From: Candidatus Nomurabacteria bacterium
GTDB lineage: Bacteria; Patescibacteriota; Minisyncoccia; Phycocordibacterales; UBA9973
Length of the DNA: 18,552 nt
Assembly (NCBI GenBank): GCA_020846955.1
Contig: JADLCZ010000048.1
Location: 1 to 18,552 of the forward strand
Direction of reading: 5' to 3'
Shown here piece by piece: positions 5,444 to 14,659 of the stretch. The position numbers and the translations under genes are program-made. How positions within the stretch are numbered: the first letter of the stretch is position 1; the number at the start of each line of letters is the position of its first letter. The notes under the pieces were generated by a model. It did no database searches. It saw only the letters and a list, made by a program, of their open reading frames with translations, and had not been told where the DNA came from.

Positions 5444-6715
5444 TTATAGTTTCTTAAGTGAATAATCTCGCTCCAATGTCCAACTCGGTTCTTTTGTAAA
5501 TATTGCATTCCATACGGCTTTCATAAGCCAAAATGGTGCGAGAATAGTATACACTATTATAAACAAAAAAATATCCCAGGACAAAACCTTCCTGCCATAT
5601 ATCATCCTTCTACCATTTAACAGAGATACAATAACTAGTATATATAAAATTATTGATACAAATAAAAATGCTCTCGTATTAATGAAAAAAGGGTCTAATG
5701 TTACATGTAAATTTGCAAATGGATCGAAACCAACAACTTGAGCCTGCAATATTTTACGAGTAACAAAATTATATAATTGATTTACCATAAAAACTAGTAG
5801 GAACATTGTGCCACAAATAGATATAATTCCCGACGGTAGAGTGAACATTCCAATATAACCATATTGTGGTCGAAAGAACAATCCTTTATAATCACGCACA
5901 TTTTGAATAAACCCATATATCCACCTTACCCTTTGGCGAAAGAGTTTCGGCACTGATGCTGGACCACCTGTATATACATATGCGTCAGGACAATGTTCTA
6001 TTCGGAAGCCATACTTATGCATTCTTAAGGCAATTTCCTGATCTTCTGTATGATGCGCCTTTCTGTATGGTCCCATCACCTCAAATATTTCCTTACGAAA
6101 GATAGAAAATGGTCCCGGTGTCACATGTATACCTTCCAGGAATGCCAACATCTTTTTTGTATAATGCGCCATATCGTATTCTGCCCGTTGTGCGTATTGA
6201 AGAATATTTTTTGGGTCACGTATAATAATCGATGGTGCTACTGCCATAACTTCCTGATTGTCAAAAAATGTTATTATGCGTTTCAATGCTTCAGGATGTA
6301 CTGATGAATCAGAATCAAGACAACCCACAAACTCACTTGTTGCATGCTCTAAACCCAAATTCAATGCTGTGTGCTTACCTCCATTTTCTTTTTTTAATAG
6401 TATAACTTGTGGATTATTTTTATACTTTTGGACTACTGTCCATGTTTTATCTTTAGATCCATCATCTACTATGATTATTTTTAATTTATCTTTTGGGTAT
6501 TGAAGTCCTAATAATGAATCAACCGTTAAGGTAACTACATTTTCTTCATTGTAGCAAGGCACGATAATCGTAACTCCCGGATAATTTTGTAAAGTTATTC
6601 CTTCGCTACGAATAAATATTTTTTTACGGTTTTCGAAAAATGTTACAAGTAAAAAAACTTGCACATAAACGGCAAGAAATGAAAAGGTGTAAAATAGTAT
6701 GAGAAACAAAGACAT
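5444..6715 (-). CDS. Processive family 2 glycosyltransferase, membrane-bound
   Basis: This 423-residue protein is a GT2 enzyme of the type that builds beta-linked surface polysaccharide (PgaC/NodC/cellulose synthase-like). An N-terminal membrane helix (about 4-27) precedes the catalytic domain (47-280). That domain has VPCYNEEN at 52-59, DDGS at 84-87 for nucleotide binding, and the D134-S-D136 metal site. It also has TED at 223-225 with the catalytic-base Asp, and Q261-R-V-R-W265, the QxxRW signature of processive enzymes. About three membrane helices follow (290-315, 347-366, 381-403). The sugar donor cannot be told from sequence; an intercellular adhesin-like N-acetylglucosamine polymer or a lipid-linked glycan is possible. 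It is the first gene of a two-gene operon with the thioredoxin-like gene and has its own promoter. Confidence 0.92.
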   Translation of the reverse strand: MSLFLILFYTFSFLAVYVQVFLLVTFFENRKKIFIRSEGITLQNYPGVTIIVPCYNEENVVTLTVDSLLGLQYPKDKLKIIIVDDGSKDKTWTVVQKYKNNPQVILLKKENGGKHTALNLGLEHATSEFVGCLDSDSSVHPEALKRIITFFDNQEVMAVAPSIIIRDPKNILQYAQRAEYDMAHYTKKMLAFLEGIHVTPGPFSIFRKEIFEVMGPYRKAHHTEDQEIALRMHKYGFRIEHCPDAYVYTGGPASVPKLFRQRVRWIYGFIQNVRDYKGLFFRPQYGYIGMFTLPSGIISICGTMFLLVFMVNQLYNFVTRKILQAQVVGFDPFANLHVTLDPFFINTRAFLFVSIILYILVIVSLLNGRRMIYGRKVLSWDIFLFIIVYTILAPFWLMKAVWNAIFTKEPSWTLERDYSLKKL

Positions 6716-6723
6716 ATTTGGCT

Positions 6724-6751
6724 ATTATAGCATATTTGGGTCTTTTTTCAA
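6724..6751 (-). promoter_or_regulatory. Promoter of the glycosyltransferase operon
   Basis: On the - strand TTGAAA (6746-6751), a 16-base spacer and TATAAT (6724-6729) form a good sigma-70 promoter, and TGC before TATAAT gives an extended -10. Only 8 bases separate the -10 box from the ATG at 6715, so the transcript should start at or within a few bases of the start codon. Confidence 0.65.
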
Positions 6752-6754
6752 CAA

Positions 6755-6793
6755 AAAAACACTCACTGTGATAGAGAAAAAGTGAGTGTTTTT
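6755..6793 (-). terminator. Terminator of the DUF378 gene
   Basis: A 13-bp perfect stem (6755-6767 with 6781-6793; core ACACTCACT/AGTGAGTGT) encloses a 13-base loop. On the - strand it runs into a T-rich tract of seven T, as in an intrinsic terminator. It lies 13 bases beyond the DUF378 stop codon and just before the glycosyltransferase promoter, insulating the two units. Confidence 0.85.
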
Positions 6794-6806
6794 ATTTAAA
6801 AACATA

Positions 6807-7076
6807 TTACATACTTGTAGTTGCTGTATCACCTGCCTTGCAAGCTTTGCATTTTGCACATGGACATCCAAAAATACTCATTATTGCTGCAAGACCAACA
6901 ACTATATAGATAATTGCTTCTAATATAGGCATTGAATTAAGTAGCATATTTACTACATTTAAATTCTTGCTCATAAACATACCTACTCCTGTAAGACCCC
7001 AATTAAGACCTCCGATGATTAGTAATACCTTTACGATACTACCAACCCCACATCCACACTTCCCATTACATGTCAT
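6807..7076 (-). CDS. DUF378 family membrane protein with Cys-rich termini
   Basis: This 89-residue protein has two membrane helices (about 12-33 and 50-69) and the hallmark GGLNWGLTGVG of the DUF378 family (small YuzA-like inner membrane proteins), whose function is not known. Unusually, both ends are rich in cysteine. C3, C7 and C9 are at the N terminus, and C71, C73, C76 and C79 follow the second helix in CPCAKCKAC. Both ends should lie on the same side of the membrane, so they could form a joint metal site or disulfide cluster; that is inference. The gene is divergent from a DsbA-like thiol oxidoreductase, 101 bases between start codons, which makes a redox or metal link plausible. It has its own promoter and terminator. 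Confidence 0.88.
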   Translation of the reverse strand: MTCNGKCGCGVGSIVKVLLIIGGLNWGLTGVGMFMSKNLNVVNMLLNSMPILEAIIYIVVGLAAIMSIFGCPCAKCKACKAGDTATTSM

Positions 7077-7120
7077 ATAATATTTATAATTTAATAATAA
7101 TAAAAGACCTTTATACGTAT

Positions 7121-7129
7121 ATTATATCA
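7121..7129 (-). promoter_or_regulatory. Extended -10 promoter of the DUF378 gene
   Basis: On the - strand TGA-TATAAT gives a perfect -10 with the TGn extension. The -35 position at 17 bases (TCGCAA, 7144-7149) is poor and coincides with the -35 of the divergent DsbA-like gene. The predicted start near 7114 leaves a leader of about 38 bases. Confidence 0.5.
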
Positions 7130-7143
7130 CACCAATATATGTT

Positions 7144-7171
7144 TTGCGAAAGTGTTTATATATGATACAAT
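7144..7171 (+). promoter_or_regulatory. Promoter of the DsbA-like gene
   Basis: TTGCGA (7144-7149), a 16-base spacer and TACAAT (7166-7171) form a recognisable sigma-70 promoter. Six bases separate the -10 box from the ATG at 7178, so the expected transcription start is the start codon itself. This points to a leaderless mRNA. Confidence 0.55.
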
Positions 7172-7177
7172 TAACAA

Positions 7178-7882
7178 ATGGAAAATAATACAAAAATGAA
7201 ATTATCAACCCCCGCAGCTATTGTTGTTGCTGGATTTCTTATAATGGTAGGTATTATCGTAACCAAACTCCCTGCCCAAAATGAAAAGTTGATTGAAGAC
7301 AACAAGAATGCTGTTGTAAACGATATAGCAATTGTACCTATTTCAGAATCTGATCATATTCTTGGAAGCCTAGAAACAGCCGAGGCAGTTATTATTGAAT
7401 TCTCAGATACAGAGTGCCCTTGGTGCAAAAAATTCCACCCTGCATTGAAACAAGTTGTTGATAAATATGATGGCAAAGTAGCATGGGTATACCGCCATTC
7501 CCCTATTGAATCACTTCACTCAAAAGCACGCAACGAGGCTCGAGCCACAGAATGTGTTAATAACATTAAAGGTAACGATGCATTCTGGCAGTACTTGGAT
7601 ATGATTTATACGAATACACAAGGAAATGATAGCCTAGATCCAAATCTATTAGTAACATACGCGGAAAAATTTGGTATTACACCTTCCGAATTTAATAAAT
7701 GTATGGTGGACAATAAAATTAATTTTAATAAATTAATTAATGCAAGTATTGCTGATGGAAAGAACGCAGGACTAGAGGGTACACCACACTCAGTTATAAT
7801 TACAAAAGATGGCAAGAAATATCCAATAAGAGGCGCCGATGTTGATAAACTAAACGCAACCCTAGAATCCCTCCTAAAATAA
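7178..7882 (+). CDS. DsbA-like disulfide oxidoreductase (CPWC), membrane-anchored
   Basis: This 234-residue protein has an N-terminal membrane segment (about 12-29) and a DsbA/Thioredoxin_4 domain from about 55. The active site is C80-P-W-C83 after the strand VIIEFSDTE. The helical insertion follows (roughly 110-195, with HSKARNEARATECV), and the cis-proline loop is G201-T-P203. Proteins of this type oxidise cysteines of exported proteins to disulfides. Two further cysteines (126, 175) lie in the helical domain and might form a structural disulfide. No DsbB or VKOR partner is seen in this window. The stop is 19 bases before a bidirectional terminator shared with rpoD. Confidence 0.93.
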   Translation: MENNTKMKLSTPAAIVVAGFLIMVGIIVTKLPAQNEKLIEDNKNAVVNDIAIVPISESDHILGSLETAEAVIIEFSDTECPWCKKFHPALKQVVDKYDGKVAWVYRHSPIESLHSKARNEARATECVNNIKGNDAFWQYLDMIYTNTQGNDSLDPNLLVTYAEKFGITPSEFNKCMVDNKINFNKLINASIADGKNAGLEGTPHSVIITKDGKKYPIRGADVDKLNATLESLLK

Positions 7883-7901
7883 TCCTCTCTCTAATTCTAT
7901 T

Positions 7902-7929
7902 AAAAAATCCCACATTTGAGGGATTTTTT
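7902..7929. terminator. Bidirectional terminator between the DsbA-like gene and rpoD
   Basis: AAAAAATCCC (7902-7911) pairs with GGGATTTTTT (7920-7929) around an 8-base loop. A T-run follows the stem on either strand, so it can stop both the + strand DsbA-like transcript and the - strand rpoB-rpoC-dnaG-rpoD transcript. Confidence 0.9.
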
Positions 7930-7937
7930 GATACTTA

Positions 7938-9245
7938 TTAATCGAAATAATTTTTTAGGCGGGCGATTTTTTCGTTGTGGCGAAGCTTTTCGTGGACTTT
8001 GGCTTCGATCTGACGAATACGCTCACGAGTGACACCAAAGTCTGCACCAACTTCTTCAAGTGTATGTTGCACGCCATCGAGCAATCCATATCGTAGTTCC
8101 AAAATTTTCCTCTCTTTTGGGGTAAGCTCGGAAAGAACTTCTTTTATCTGATCAGAAAGAATACGGCGAGATGAATCTTGATCAGGACGCAATATTTTGT
8201 CATCTGGAATAAATTCACCACGAGTTGACTTCTCGTCATCGTCACCTATTGGTTGCTCGAGCGAAACTGTTTCTTGGTTGATCTGCTCTATCACGTGGAT
8301 CTTCTCCACATCGAGGTTCATTTCGATAGCAATTTCTTCGGCTAGCGGCTCACGACCCAAATCTTGAGAAAGCCTACGAACAACTTGCTTGTACTTGGAA
8401 ATTGTCTCTACCATGTGCACAGGAATACGGATAGTACGAGACTGATCGGCCAATGCGCGAGTGATTGATTGGCGAATCCACCAAGTAGCATAAGTCGAGA
8501 ATTTGTAACCTTTTGTCCAGTCGAATTTCTCGACAGCTTTAAAGAGTCCGAGGTTCCCTTCTTGAATCAAATCAAGCAGTGTTAGGTCTGAACTACGTCC
8601 TACGTATTTTTTTGCAATAGACACCACTAAACGCAAGTTTGCACGAGCAAGTAGATTTTTTGCTTCTAGGTCTCCTTTTTCAATACGTTTTGCAAGCTCT
8701 TTTTCTTGAGATGCGGAAATAAGTGGATACTGTCCGATCTCCTTCAAATACATCTGGATAGAGTCGTAAGTATGACTGTCTTTGCTGTATTTAAGAGCAG
8801 TTTTTTCTACTGTGCCATCAAGATCCAACAAATTACCTCCTTCTAGCACATCAATACCTGCTACAGAAAGCTTCTCATAGAGCTCATCTAGAAATAGTAT
8901 ATTGTTCTCGATATCTGGGAAAGTCTTTATAATCTCGTCGTAAGTGACAAAACCTCTTTTTTTACCTTTCTCAATGACTTCATTTGACTTGGCATCGAGA
9001 TCAAAGGCCTTCTTCTCGGCATTGGTTTGTTTAGCTTTGCTAATAGGTGGTGCTTTTTTTATAACTCTTTTAACAACTTTTTTTATAACCTTTTTTGCAA
9101 TCTTTTTGATTGGTTTTTTAATTACTTTCTTTGTCTTTTTAACCGTTTTTTTAATTATTTTCTTTATAGGTTTTTTCACTACCTTTTTTACTGGTTTTGA
9201 TTTTTTAACTATTTTCTTTACTTTTTTTATCATTTTCTTTTTCAT
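7938..9245 (-). CDS. rpoD: Housekeeping sigma factor RpoD with lysine-repeat N terminus
   Basis: This is the primary sigma-70 factor, which directs RNA polymerase to promoters. Region 1.1-like sequence is at about 95-150. Region 1.2 is at 158-192 ([16 protein letters not shown]). Region 2 is at 200-275 with [19 protein letters not shown] and the promoter-melting [13 protein letters not shown]. Region 3 is at 283-355. Region 4 is at 366-425 with the -35-binding helix-turn-helix [21 protein letters not shown]. In 435 residues the core is canonical. The first 65 residues are exceptional: 33 lysines, one arginine, no acidic residue, in irregular KKxxKKxIKK repeats broken by Val, Ile and Pro. The frame is continuous with the core; an internal start after the tail is possible but none is well placed. 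It is last in the operon, 11 bases after dnaG. Confidence 0.96.
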   Translation of the reverse strand: MKKKMIKKVKKIVKKSKPVKKVVKKPIKKIIKKTVKKTKKVIKKPIKKIAKKVIKKVVKRVIKKAPPISKAKQTNAEKKAFDLDAKSNEVIEKGKKRGFVTYDEIIKTFPDIENNILFLDELYEKLSVAGIDVLEGGNLLDLDGTVEKTALKYSKDSHTYDSIQMYLKEIGQYPLISASQEKELAKRIEKGDLEAKNLLARANLRLVVSIAKKYVGRSSDLTLLDLIQEGNLGLFKAVEKFDWTKGYKFSTYATWWIRQSITRALADQSRTIRIPVHMVETISKYKQVVRRLSQDLGREPLAEEIAIEMNLDVEKIHVIEQINQETVSLEQPIGDDDEKSTRGEFIPDDKILRPDQDSSRRILSDQIKEVLSELTPKERKILELRYGLLDGVQHTLEEVGADFGVTRERIRQIEAKVHEKLRHNEKIARLKNYFD

Positions 9246-9256
9246 ATAAAAATTTT

Positions 9257-11017
9257 TTATTCTCTACGACGATTTCTAATAATATGTATTTGGGTAATTA
9301 TCTTTTGGTGTTCTTTGAGAGTTTCTTCGGCCTTATCCTTTTCTCCTAGAGAAAGCTCTTCATTGTGTTTATTAAGTAAATTACTTGCTTGTTCTTGTAA
9401 AATTTCTTCAGCTAAATTCAGTGTCAATTCTGATACATCTCGAGCAATTACATTCATTTCTTTACTATACCAATCTTCGTTTTTCATTGCCAGAGTATCT
9501 TTTAGTAAAATATTGTTCTTGATCAAATCGTCGTAAACCATACTCCCTACCAGATCTTTAAATTCATAGATAACTTTCTTGATATTTTCGTCGGGCCAAT
9601 TGTCCTCCTCTTGCTTAAATATGATTCCGAACAATCTAGCTTCGATCATCTGTCGCCTTGTTGTATTGTCATTGGATTTTTTCTCCTCGATAATATCTAT
9701 TTTGATTTGCATTGGTTGCTCCTTTTTATAGTTCTCAAAGTCTGTACTAATAGCACTTTCGGGAATACTTGTCTTTGAGGTAATCTCTTTTATATAGGCT
9801 GATTGATCAATTGCACTCTTGAGGGCTCTTATATATGGGAAAACAATTTCCCTTATTTTGCGTCCACGGATTCGAGAGTCAGTTGTCTCTGCGCAAATCC
9901 TATCTACATAAAAACTAATTATATGCTTAGCATTTGTCAAAATCTTTTTCCATTCATTTGGGTCAGCAAATATAATATCCGCTGGGTCCTTACCTTCTGG
10001 TAATACTGCAATTTTGACTTGCATATCAAGTGAGAGTGCGATAAGTGCACTTCGTCCAGCTGCTCGTACTCCAGCACTATCTCCATCAAAAGCAAAAATT
10101 ACATTTGGAGATAATCGGCGGATTAAACCTAAATTATTAATACTATTCTCACTATCATTTACACTCGACGATAATGCTGTTCCAGATACTGCTACAGTAT
10201 TTGTGACACCCATCTGATGAGACAGGAGCAAATCCATCTGGCCTTCTACAATAACTGCATACCCACGCTGTCTTATTGAAAGCTTAGCTTTGTCTATACC
10301 AAACAATACATTTGATTTATTGAACAATACAGTATCGGGACTATTGAGATATTTGGCCTCTGTATCACTCTCTTTGCCAAACAATCTACCAGAGAATGCA
10401 ATTACCCTTCCGCTTGAGTCTGATATTGGGAACATAATTCTCGAACGGAATCTGTCATATATACCCTTCTCAGAAATCTTTATCAATCCAACCGCATCAA
10501 GATCTTTTTGTTTGTAACCATTTTTGATTAAATGATCCGACAAATTCCTCCATCCATCTGGAGCATACCCAACAGAGAAAGATTTGATGGTTTCATCTGT
10601 TAGACCTCTAGATATTAAATATGCTCGTGCTTCGTTTGATTTGGCAAATTCATTTATATAATACTCAGTTGCGATCTGCATTATTTCGTAAAGAATAGTT
10701 CGATTGTCTCCCTCTTGTTTGGTATATACAAGTGGCACACCGGCACGTTCGGCCAATGTTTTGAGAGCGCCCTTGAAATCTACTCCTTCGAAATTTTCTA
10801 CGAAAGAGAAAATGTCACCTTTTGCCCCACAGCCAAAACAGTAGTACCCATTTCGTACTGGTGAGATAAAGAATGACGGAGTTTTCTCATTGTGAAATGG
10901 GCACTTTGCTTTGTAATTTACACCACTTGGAATTAATTCTATGTAAGATGAAAGAACATCAACTATCGATAGGCGTGTTTTGATTTCTGTTACAGGTGAA
11001 TTAGTCCTGTCATTCAT
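9257..11017 (-). CDS. dnaG: DNA primase
   Basis: DnaG makes the RNA primers for chromosome replication at the fork with the DnaB helicase. The 586-residue product has the N-terminal CHC2 zinc-binding domain (C39, H42, C60, C63 in [12 protein letters not shown] and CFGCGAKGD). The core includes YLNSPDT (about 223-229). The TOPRIM catalytic motifs follow: EGQMD at 258-262, with Q where Y is common, and FDGDSAG at 310-316 with the metal-binding acidic pair. KDPAD lies at 343-347. The C-terminal part (about 440-586) is helical and variable, as expected for the helicase-binding domain. The length is normal for the family. It begins 3 bases after the rpoC stop, so translation is probably coupled. 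Confidence 0.97.
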   Translation of the reverse strand: MNDRTNSPVTEIKTRLSIVDVLSSYIELIPSGVNYKAKCPFHNEKTPSFFISPVRNGYYCFGCGAKGDIFSFVENFEGVDFKGALKTLAERAGVPLVYTKQEGDNRTILYEIMQIATEYYINEFAKSNEARAYLISRGLTDETIKSFSVGYAPDGWRNLSDHLIKNGYKQKDLDAVGLIKISEKGIYDRFRSRIMFPISDSSGRVIAFSGRLFGKESDTEAKYLNSPDTVLFNKSNVLFGIDKAKLSIRQRGYAVIVEGQMDLLLSHQMGVTNTVAVSGTALSSSVNDSENSINNLGLIRRLSPNVIFAFDGDSAGVRAAGRSALIALSLDMQVKIAVLPEGKDPADIIFADPNEWKKILTNAKHIISFYVDRICAETTDSRIRGRKIREIVFPYIRALKSAIDQSAYIKEITSKTSIPESAISTDFENYKKEQPMQIKIDIIEEKKSNDNTTRRQMIEARLFGIIFKQEEDNWPDENIKKVIYEFKDLVGSMVYDDLIKNNILLKDTLAMKNEDWYSKEMNVIARDVSELTLNLAEEILQEQASNLLNKHNEELSLGEKDKAEETLKEHQKIITQIHIIRNRRRE

Positions 11018-11020
11018 AGT

Positions 11021-14000
11021 TTAAGCTTGAGATTCTTGATTAATTTCAACCACAGGTGCCTTTCTTGATACTTTCTCTGCACCAAATCCAGTTCCAGCTG
11101 GAATTAAGTTTCCTACAATAACATTTTCCTTCAAACCTCGTAAATCGTCAACCCCTCCGCGAATAGCATTGTTGATAAGAACTCGGTTTGTGTTTTGGAA
11201 AGAAGCGGCAGATAGCCATGACTTTGTAGTCAAAGAAACTTCGGAAATTCCAAGAACTATTGTCTCTGCCTTGGCAGGACGGCCATCGAATTTCTCTGTG
11301 CGTTTATTTTCCTCGATCAACTCAATAGATTCTACGATTTCACCTGGAGAGAATGTTGAATCACCGGCATCACGGATTCGCTTACGAGAGAACATTTGGC
11401 GAATAATAATTTCGATATGCTTACGAGAAATTGATGCACTTTGCAAGTCATACACTTTGTTGATTTCACGAACAATATATTCCTCGGCTGCTTCTTTGTC
11501 GGCGTATTTAACAATCTCATTTATATCTGCAGAGCCATCTGTTAATATGTGACCCTTTTTGATATGCTCACCCTTCTTTACAAGTACTTGTCGGCGGAAT
11601 GGTACTTCGTACTCCATCTCGCGAGTTTTTGTATTTGTTGTGTCATCTCCAAGCACCTTGATTGTCTTGCCATTGCCACTGTCGAGTATTTCTACAACTT
11701 GACCATCGGCATGGTTGATAAGAGCTGGGTTCTTTGGAATTCGGCGTTCAAAAATTTCTTCAACACGAGGAAGCCCGGCAGTAATATCGACTCCAGTCAC
11801 ACCTCCAGCTTTGAAGGTTCGAAGAGTCAACTGTGTACCTGGCTCACCGATCGCTTGAGCAGCAATAATACCAACTGCTTGGCCGATCTCGATTAGACAG
11901 TTGCGTCCTAGATCAAGTCCGTAACAAGTCTGACAGATTCCATGTACTGTCTCACACGCAAGTGGAGATCGTACTAATGCAGAATTGACTCCGGCTTTCT
12001 CCATCTTCTTTGCTGCTTCTTTGTCGACTAGGAATCCCTTTTTGTACAAAACATTACCATCTGTATCCTTAACATCTGCTAGAAGTATTCTGCCGTGTAC
12101 GTACTCTACAAGTGAATCATCTACACGCTCTACTATCTTGCCTTCTTTTGTACCACAATCTGCTTCTGTAACGACTACATCTTGCGCAACGTCTACTAGA
12201 CGACGTGTCAGATATCCAGCCTTTGCAGTGTTGAGCGCAGTATCGGCAAGACCTTTACGAGATCCGTGTGTAGTAATGAAGTATTCAAGCGGTGACAAAC
12301 CTTCGATGTATGATGGGATAATTGGGAAGTCCAATGTTTGACCAGATGTATTAACAATCAAACCTTTCATACCACACATTTGCACAAGTGATCCCATGTT
12401 TCCGCGGGCACCAGACATAACCAAGTCGTATGTAGAACCTTTTATATCCAATGATGCCGGAATACATTTCTCGATTTCCTTCTTTGCTTGTTCCCAGATT
12501 TCAATAACCTTTTGACATTTCTCATCTTCTGACAAAAGTCCATCATTCCATTGTTCGATAATTGTTGCTTCTTGCGCTCTATGAGCTTTCACAATCCCTG
12601 CTTTGCCTTCTGGAACTTTCACACTATCTATTCCCCATGTGATACCAGCGTATGTAGCATAGCGGTAACCGAAGCTCTTGATCTTGTCGAGTACAGGAGG
12701 TGTAGCATCGATACCATAAAGTGTAATGATTTCATCTACTAATTGTCCCATTCTTTTAACTGTAATTTCTTCATTCAAATATGGGAAATCTTCTGGCAAA
12801 ATACTGTTGAAGAATAATCGTCCAACTGTTGTCTCGAATGGTACACCACCAAATTCTTTATACTTTGGCTTCTCACTACCAAGAACTTTGATCTTTGCGC
12901 GGAATGTAATTGCATTTAAGTCGAAAGCGGTGATTGCTTGGTTGGGACTTGTAAAGATCATGCCTTCACCTTTTTCCCCACTTACAGTCTTTGTCATCCA
13001 GTAACAGCCCAATACGATATCCATCTTCGGGTTCACGATTGGAGCACCATCTTGAGGCTTGAGCAAGTTCTTGTTCGCAGCCATATAGTCACGAGCTTCA
13101 GCTTGTGCAGCGTCGGATAGTGGCACATATACAGCCATCTGGTCTCCGTCGAAGTCAGCATTGAATCCTGTACAAACAAGTGGATGCACTTGGATCGCAT
13201 TACCTTCAATCAATATAGGATTGAAAGCTTGAATACCAAGGCGGTGTAGAGTCGGTGCACGGTTGAGAAGCACGAATTTGCCACGGATAACTTCTTCGAG
13301 AATTGCCCAGACTTCTGGCACACTTTCTTCAATTAGTTTGTTTGCTCCACGAATGTTGAATGCCAATTCTGTTTCGAGAATTTTAGAAATCACAAATGGA
13401 CGGAAGAGCTCAAGTGCCATATGCTTTGGAAGTCCACATTGATTCAATTTCAAATTTGGTCCCACAACAATAACAGAACGGCCTGAATAGTCCACACGCT
13501 TACCGAGCAAGTTTTGACGGAATAGTCCTTGCTTGGACTTCAAATTATCAGAAAGAGATTTGAGTGCTCGCTTCTGACTTGCAGAAACTGCTTGTGAATC
13601 ATTTTGCTTGGCGATTGAATTGTCTATCAATGCATCTACTGCTTCTTGTAAAATACGTTTCTCATTACGCAAGATAACATCTGGGGCACCGATTTCCTTC
13701 AACTTCTTCAAACGGTTGTTGCGGTTAATCACACGGCGGTACAAGTCATTGATATCACTTGTTGCGTGGCGTCCACCATCAAGTGCCACCATTGGGCGCA
13801 ATGCTGGAGGGATAACTGGAATCACGTTGAGGAACATCCATTCAGGACGGATCTTTGAGTAGAGCATTGAACGAATCAATGACATTCTCTTCTCCAACTT
13901 CTCTTTCTCAACAGCACTTGCTTTTGGAAGCATAGCTTCTGTCTCCTTCTTCAACTTCTCTAAATCAAGAGTGCAGAAAATTTTGTATATTGCTTCGGCA

Positions 14001-14641
14001 CCGATACTTGCTTCGAAACAGCTACCATACTTGAGTGAGAAATGGTGGTAAGATATTTCATTGAGGACTTTGCCTGGAACGATATCATTGATTTCGCGTT
14101 TTGTATTTGTTAAAAGTTCTTTCAACTTCTCTTTGCCTTCTTCGTCTGGAGCACTCTTTATCTTTGCTTTGAATTCACTTTCCAAATTCTTTAGAACATT
14201 TTCCTTTTCTTCGTTGTGAACATTTGTGATTACATATCCAGCAAAGTAAATAACCTTTTCGAGATCTGCAACTGGAATATTGAGTAGTGTAGACATACGG
14301 CTTGGCACACCACGTAGGAACCAAATGTGAGCAACTGGAGATGCCAATTCGATGTGGCCCATTCTCTCGCGACGAACAATACTTCGTGTAACTTCCACTC
14401 CACATTTCTCACATACTATATCCTTGTAACGGATTCTTCGGTATTTACCACAGTAACATTCGTAATCCTTCTCTGGTCCAAATATGCGTTCGTCGAATAG
14501 CCCTGATCTTTCACTTCGGCCTGTACGGTAGTTGATAGTCTCTGGCTTGGTAACCTCACCAAATGACCACTCGCGAATACGGTCCGGAGATGCGAGCTTG
14601 ATATGTATTGAATTAAAATCTGATGTATCAATTGTTTTCAT
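11021..14641 (-). CDS. rpoC: RNA polymerase subunit beta'
   Basis: This is the largest RNA polymerase subunit, holding the catalytic Mg2+ ions. The 1206-residue protein carries the first zinc site (C62, C64, C77, C80 in [20 protein letters not shown]). The lid and rudder region and [13 protein letters not shown] at 461-473 follow. [10 protein letters not shown] lies at 494-503, with the catalytic Asp triad at 496, 498 and 500. The bridge helix region is present ([40 protein letters not shown]). The second zinc site uses CGTKEG plus [11 protein letters not shown], and the trigger loop is [16 protein letters not shown]. The large lineage-specific insertions of longer homologues appear absent. 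It lies 18 bases after rpoB, and the start is the ATG beginning [12 protein letters not shown]. Confidence 0.99.
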   Translation of the reverse strand: MKTIDTSDFNSIHIKLASPDRIREWSFGEVTKPETINYRTGRSERSGLFDERIFGPEKDYECYCGKYRRIRYKDIVCEKCGVEVTRSIVRRERMGHIELASPVAHIWFLRGVPSRMSTLLNIPVADLEKVIYFAGYVITNVHNEEKENVLKNLESEFKAKIKSAPDEEGKEKLKELLTNTKREINDIVPGKVLNEISYHHFSLKYGSCFEASIGAEAIYKIFCTLDLEKLKKETEAMLPKASAVEKEKLEKRMSLIRSMLYSKIRPEWMFLNVIPVIPPALRPMVALDGGRHATSDINDLYRRVINRNNRLKKLKEIGAPDVILRNEKRILQEAVDALIDNSIAKQNDSQAVSASQKRALKSLSDNLKSKQGLFRQNLLGKRVDYSGRSVIVVGPNLKLNQCGLPKHMALELFRPFVISKILETELAFNIRGANKLIEESVPEVWAILEEVIRGKFVLLNRAPTLHRLGIQAFNPILIEGNAIQVHPLVCTGFNADFDGDQMAVYVPLSDAAQAEARDYMAANKNLLKPQDGAPIVNPKMDIVLGCYWMTKTVSGEKGEGMIFTSPNQAITAFDLNAITFRAKIKVLGSEKPKYKEFGGVPFETTVGRLFFNSILPEDFPYLNEEITVKRMGQLVDEIITLYGIDATPPVLDKIKSFGYRYATYAGITWGIDSVKVPEGKAGIVKAHRAQEATIIEQWNDGLLSEDEKCQKVIEIWEQAKKEIEKCIPASLDIKGSTYDLVMSGARGNMGSLVQMCGMKGLIVNTSGQTLDFPIIPSYIEGLSPLEYFITTHGSRKGLADTALNTAKAGYLTRRLVDVAQDVVVTEADCGTKEGKIVERVDDSLVEYVHGRILLADVKDTDGNVLYKKGFLVDKEAAKKMEKAGVNSALVRSPLACETVHGICQTCYGLDLGRNCLIEIGQAVGIIAAQAIGEPGTQLTLRTFKAGGVTGVDITAGLPRVEEIFERRIPKNPALINHADGQVVEILDSGNGKTIKVLGDDTTNTKTREMEYEVPFRRQVLVKKGEHIKKGHILTDGSADINEIVKYADKEAAEEYIVREINKVYDLQSASISRKHIEIIIRQMFSRKRIRDAGDSTFSPGEIVESIELIEENKRTEKFDGRPAKAETIVLGISEVSLTTKSWLSAASFQNTNRVLINNAIRGGVDDLRGLKENVIVGNLIPAGTGFGAEKVSRKAPVVEINQESQA

Positions 14642-14659
14642 AAAATAATTTACATTTAA

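Noticed and set aside
8944..9249. A 101-codon + strand frame rich in Phe, Ile and Thr
   Set aside because: It is the antisense shadow of the lysine-repeat head of RpoD.
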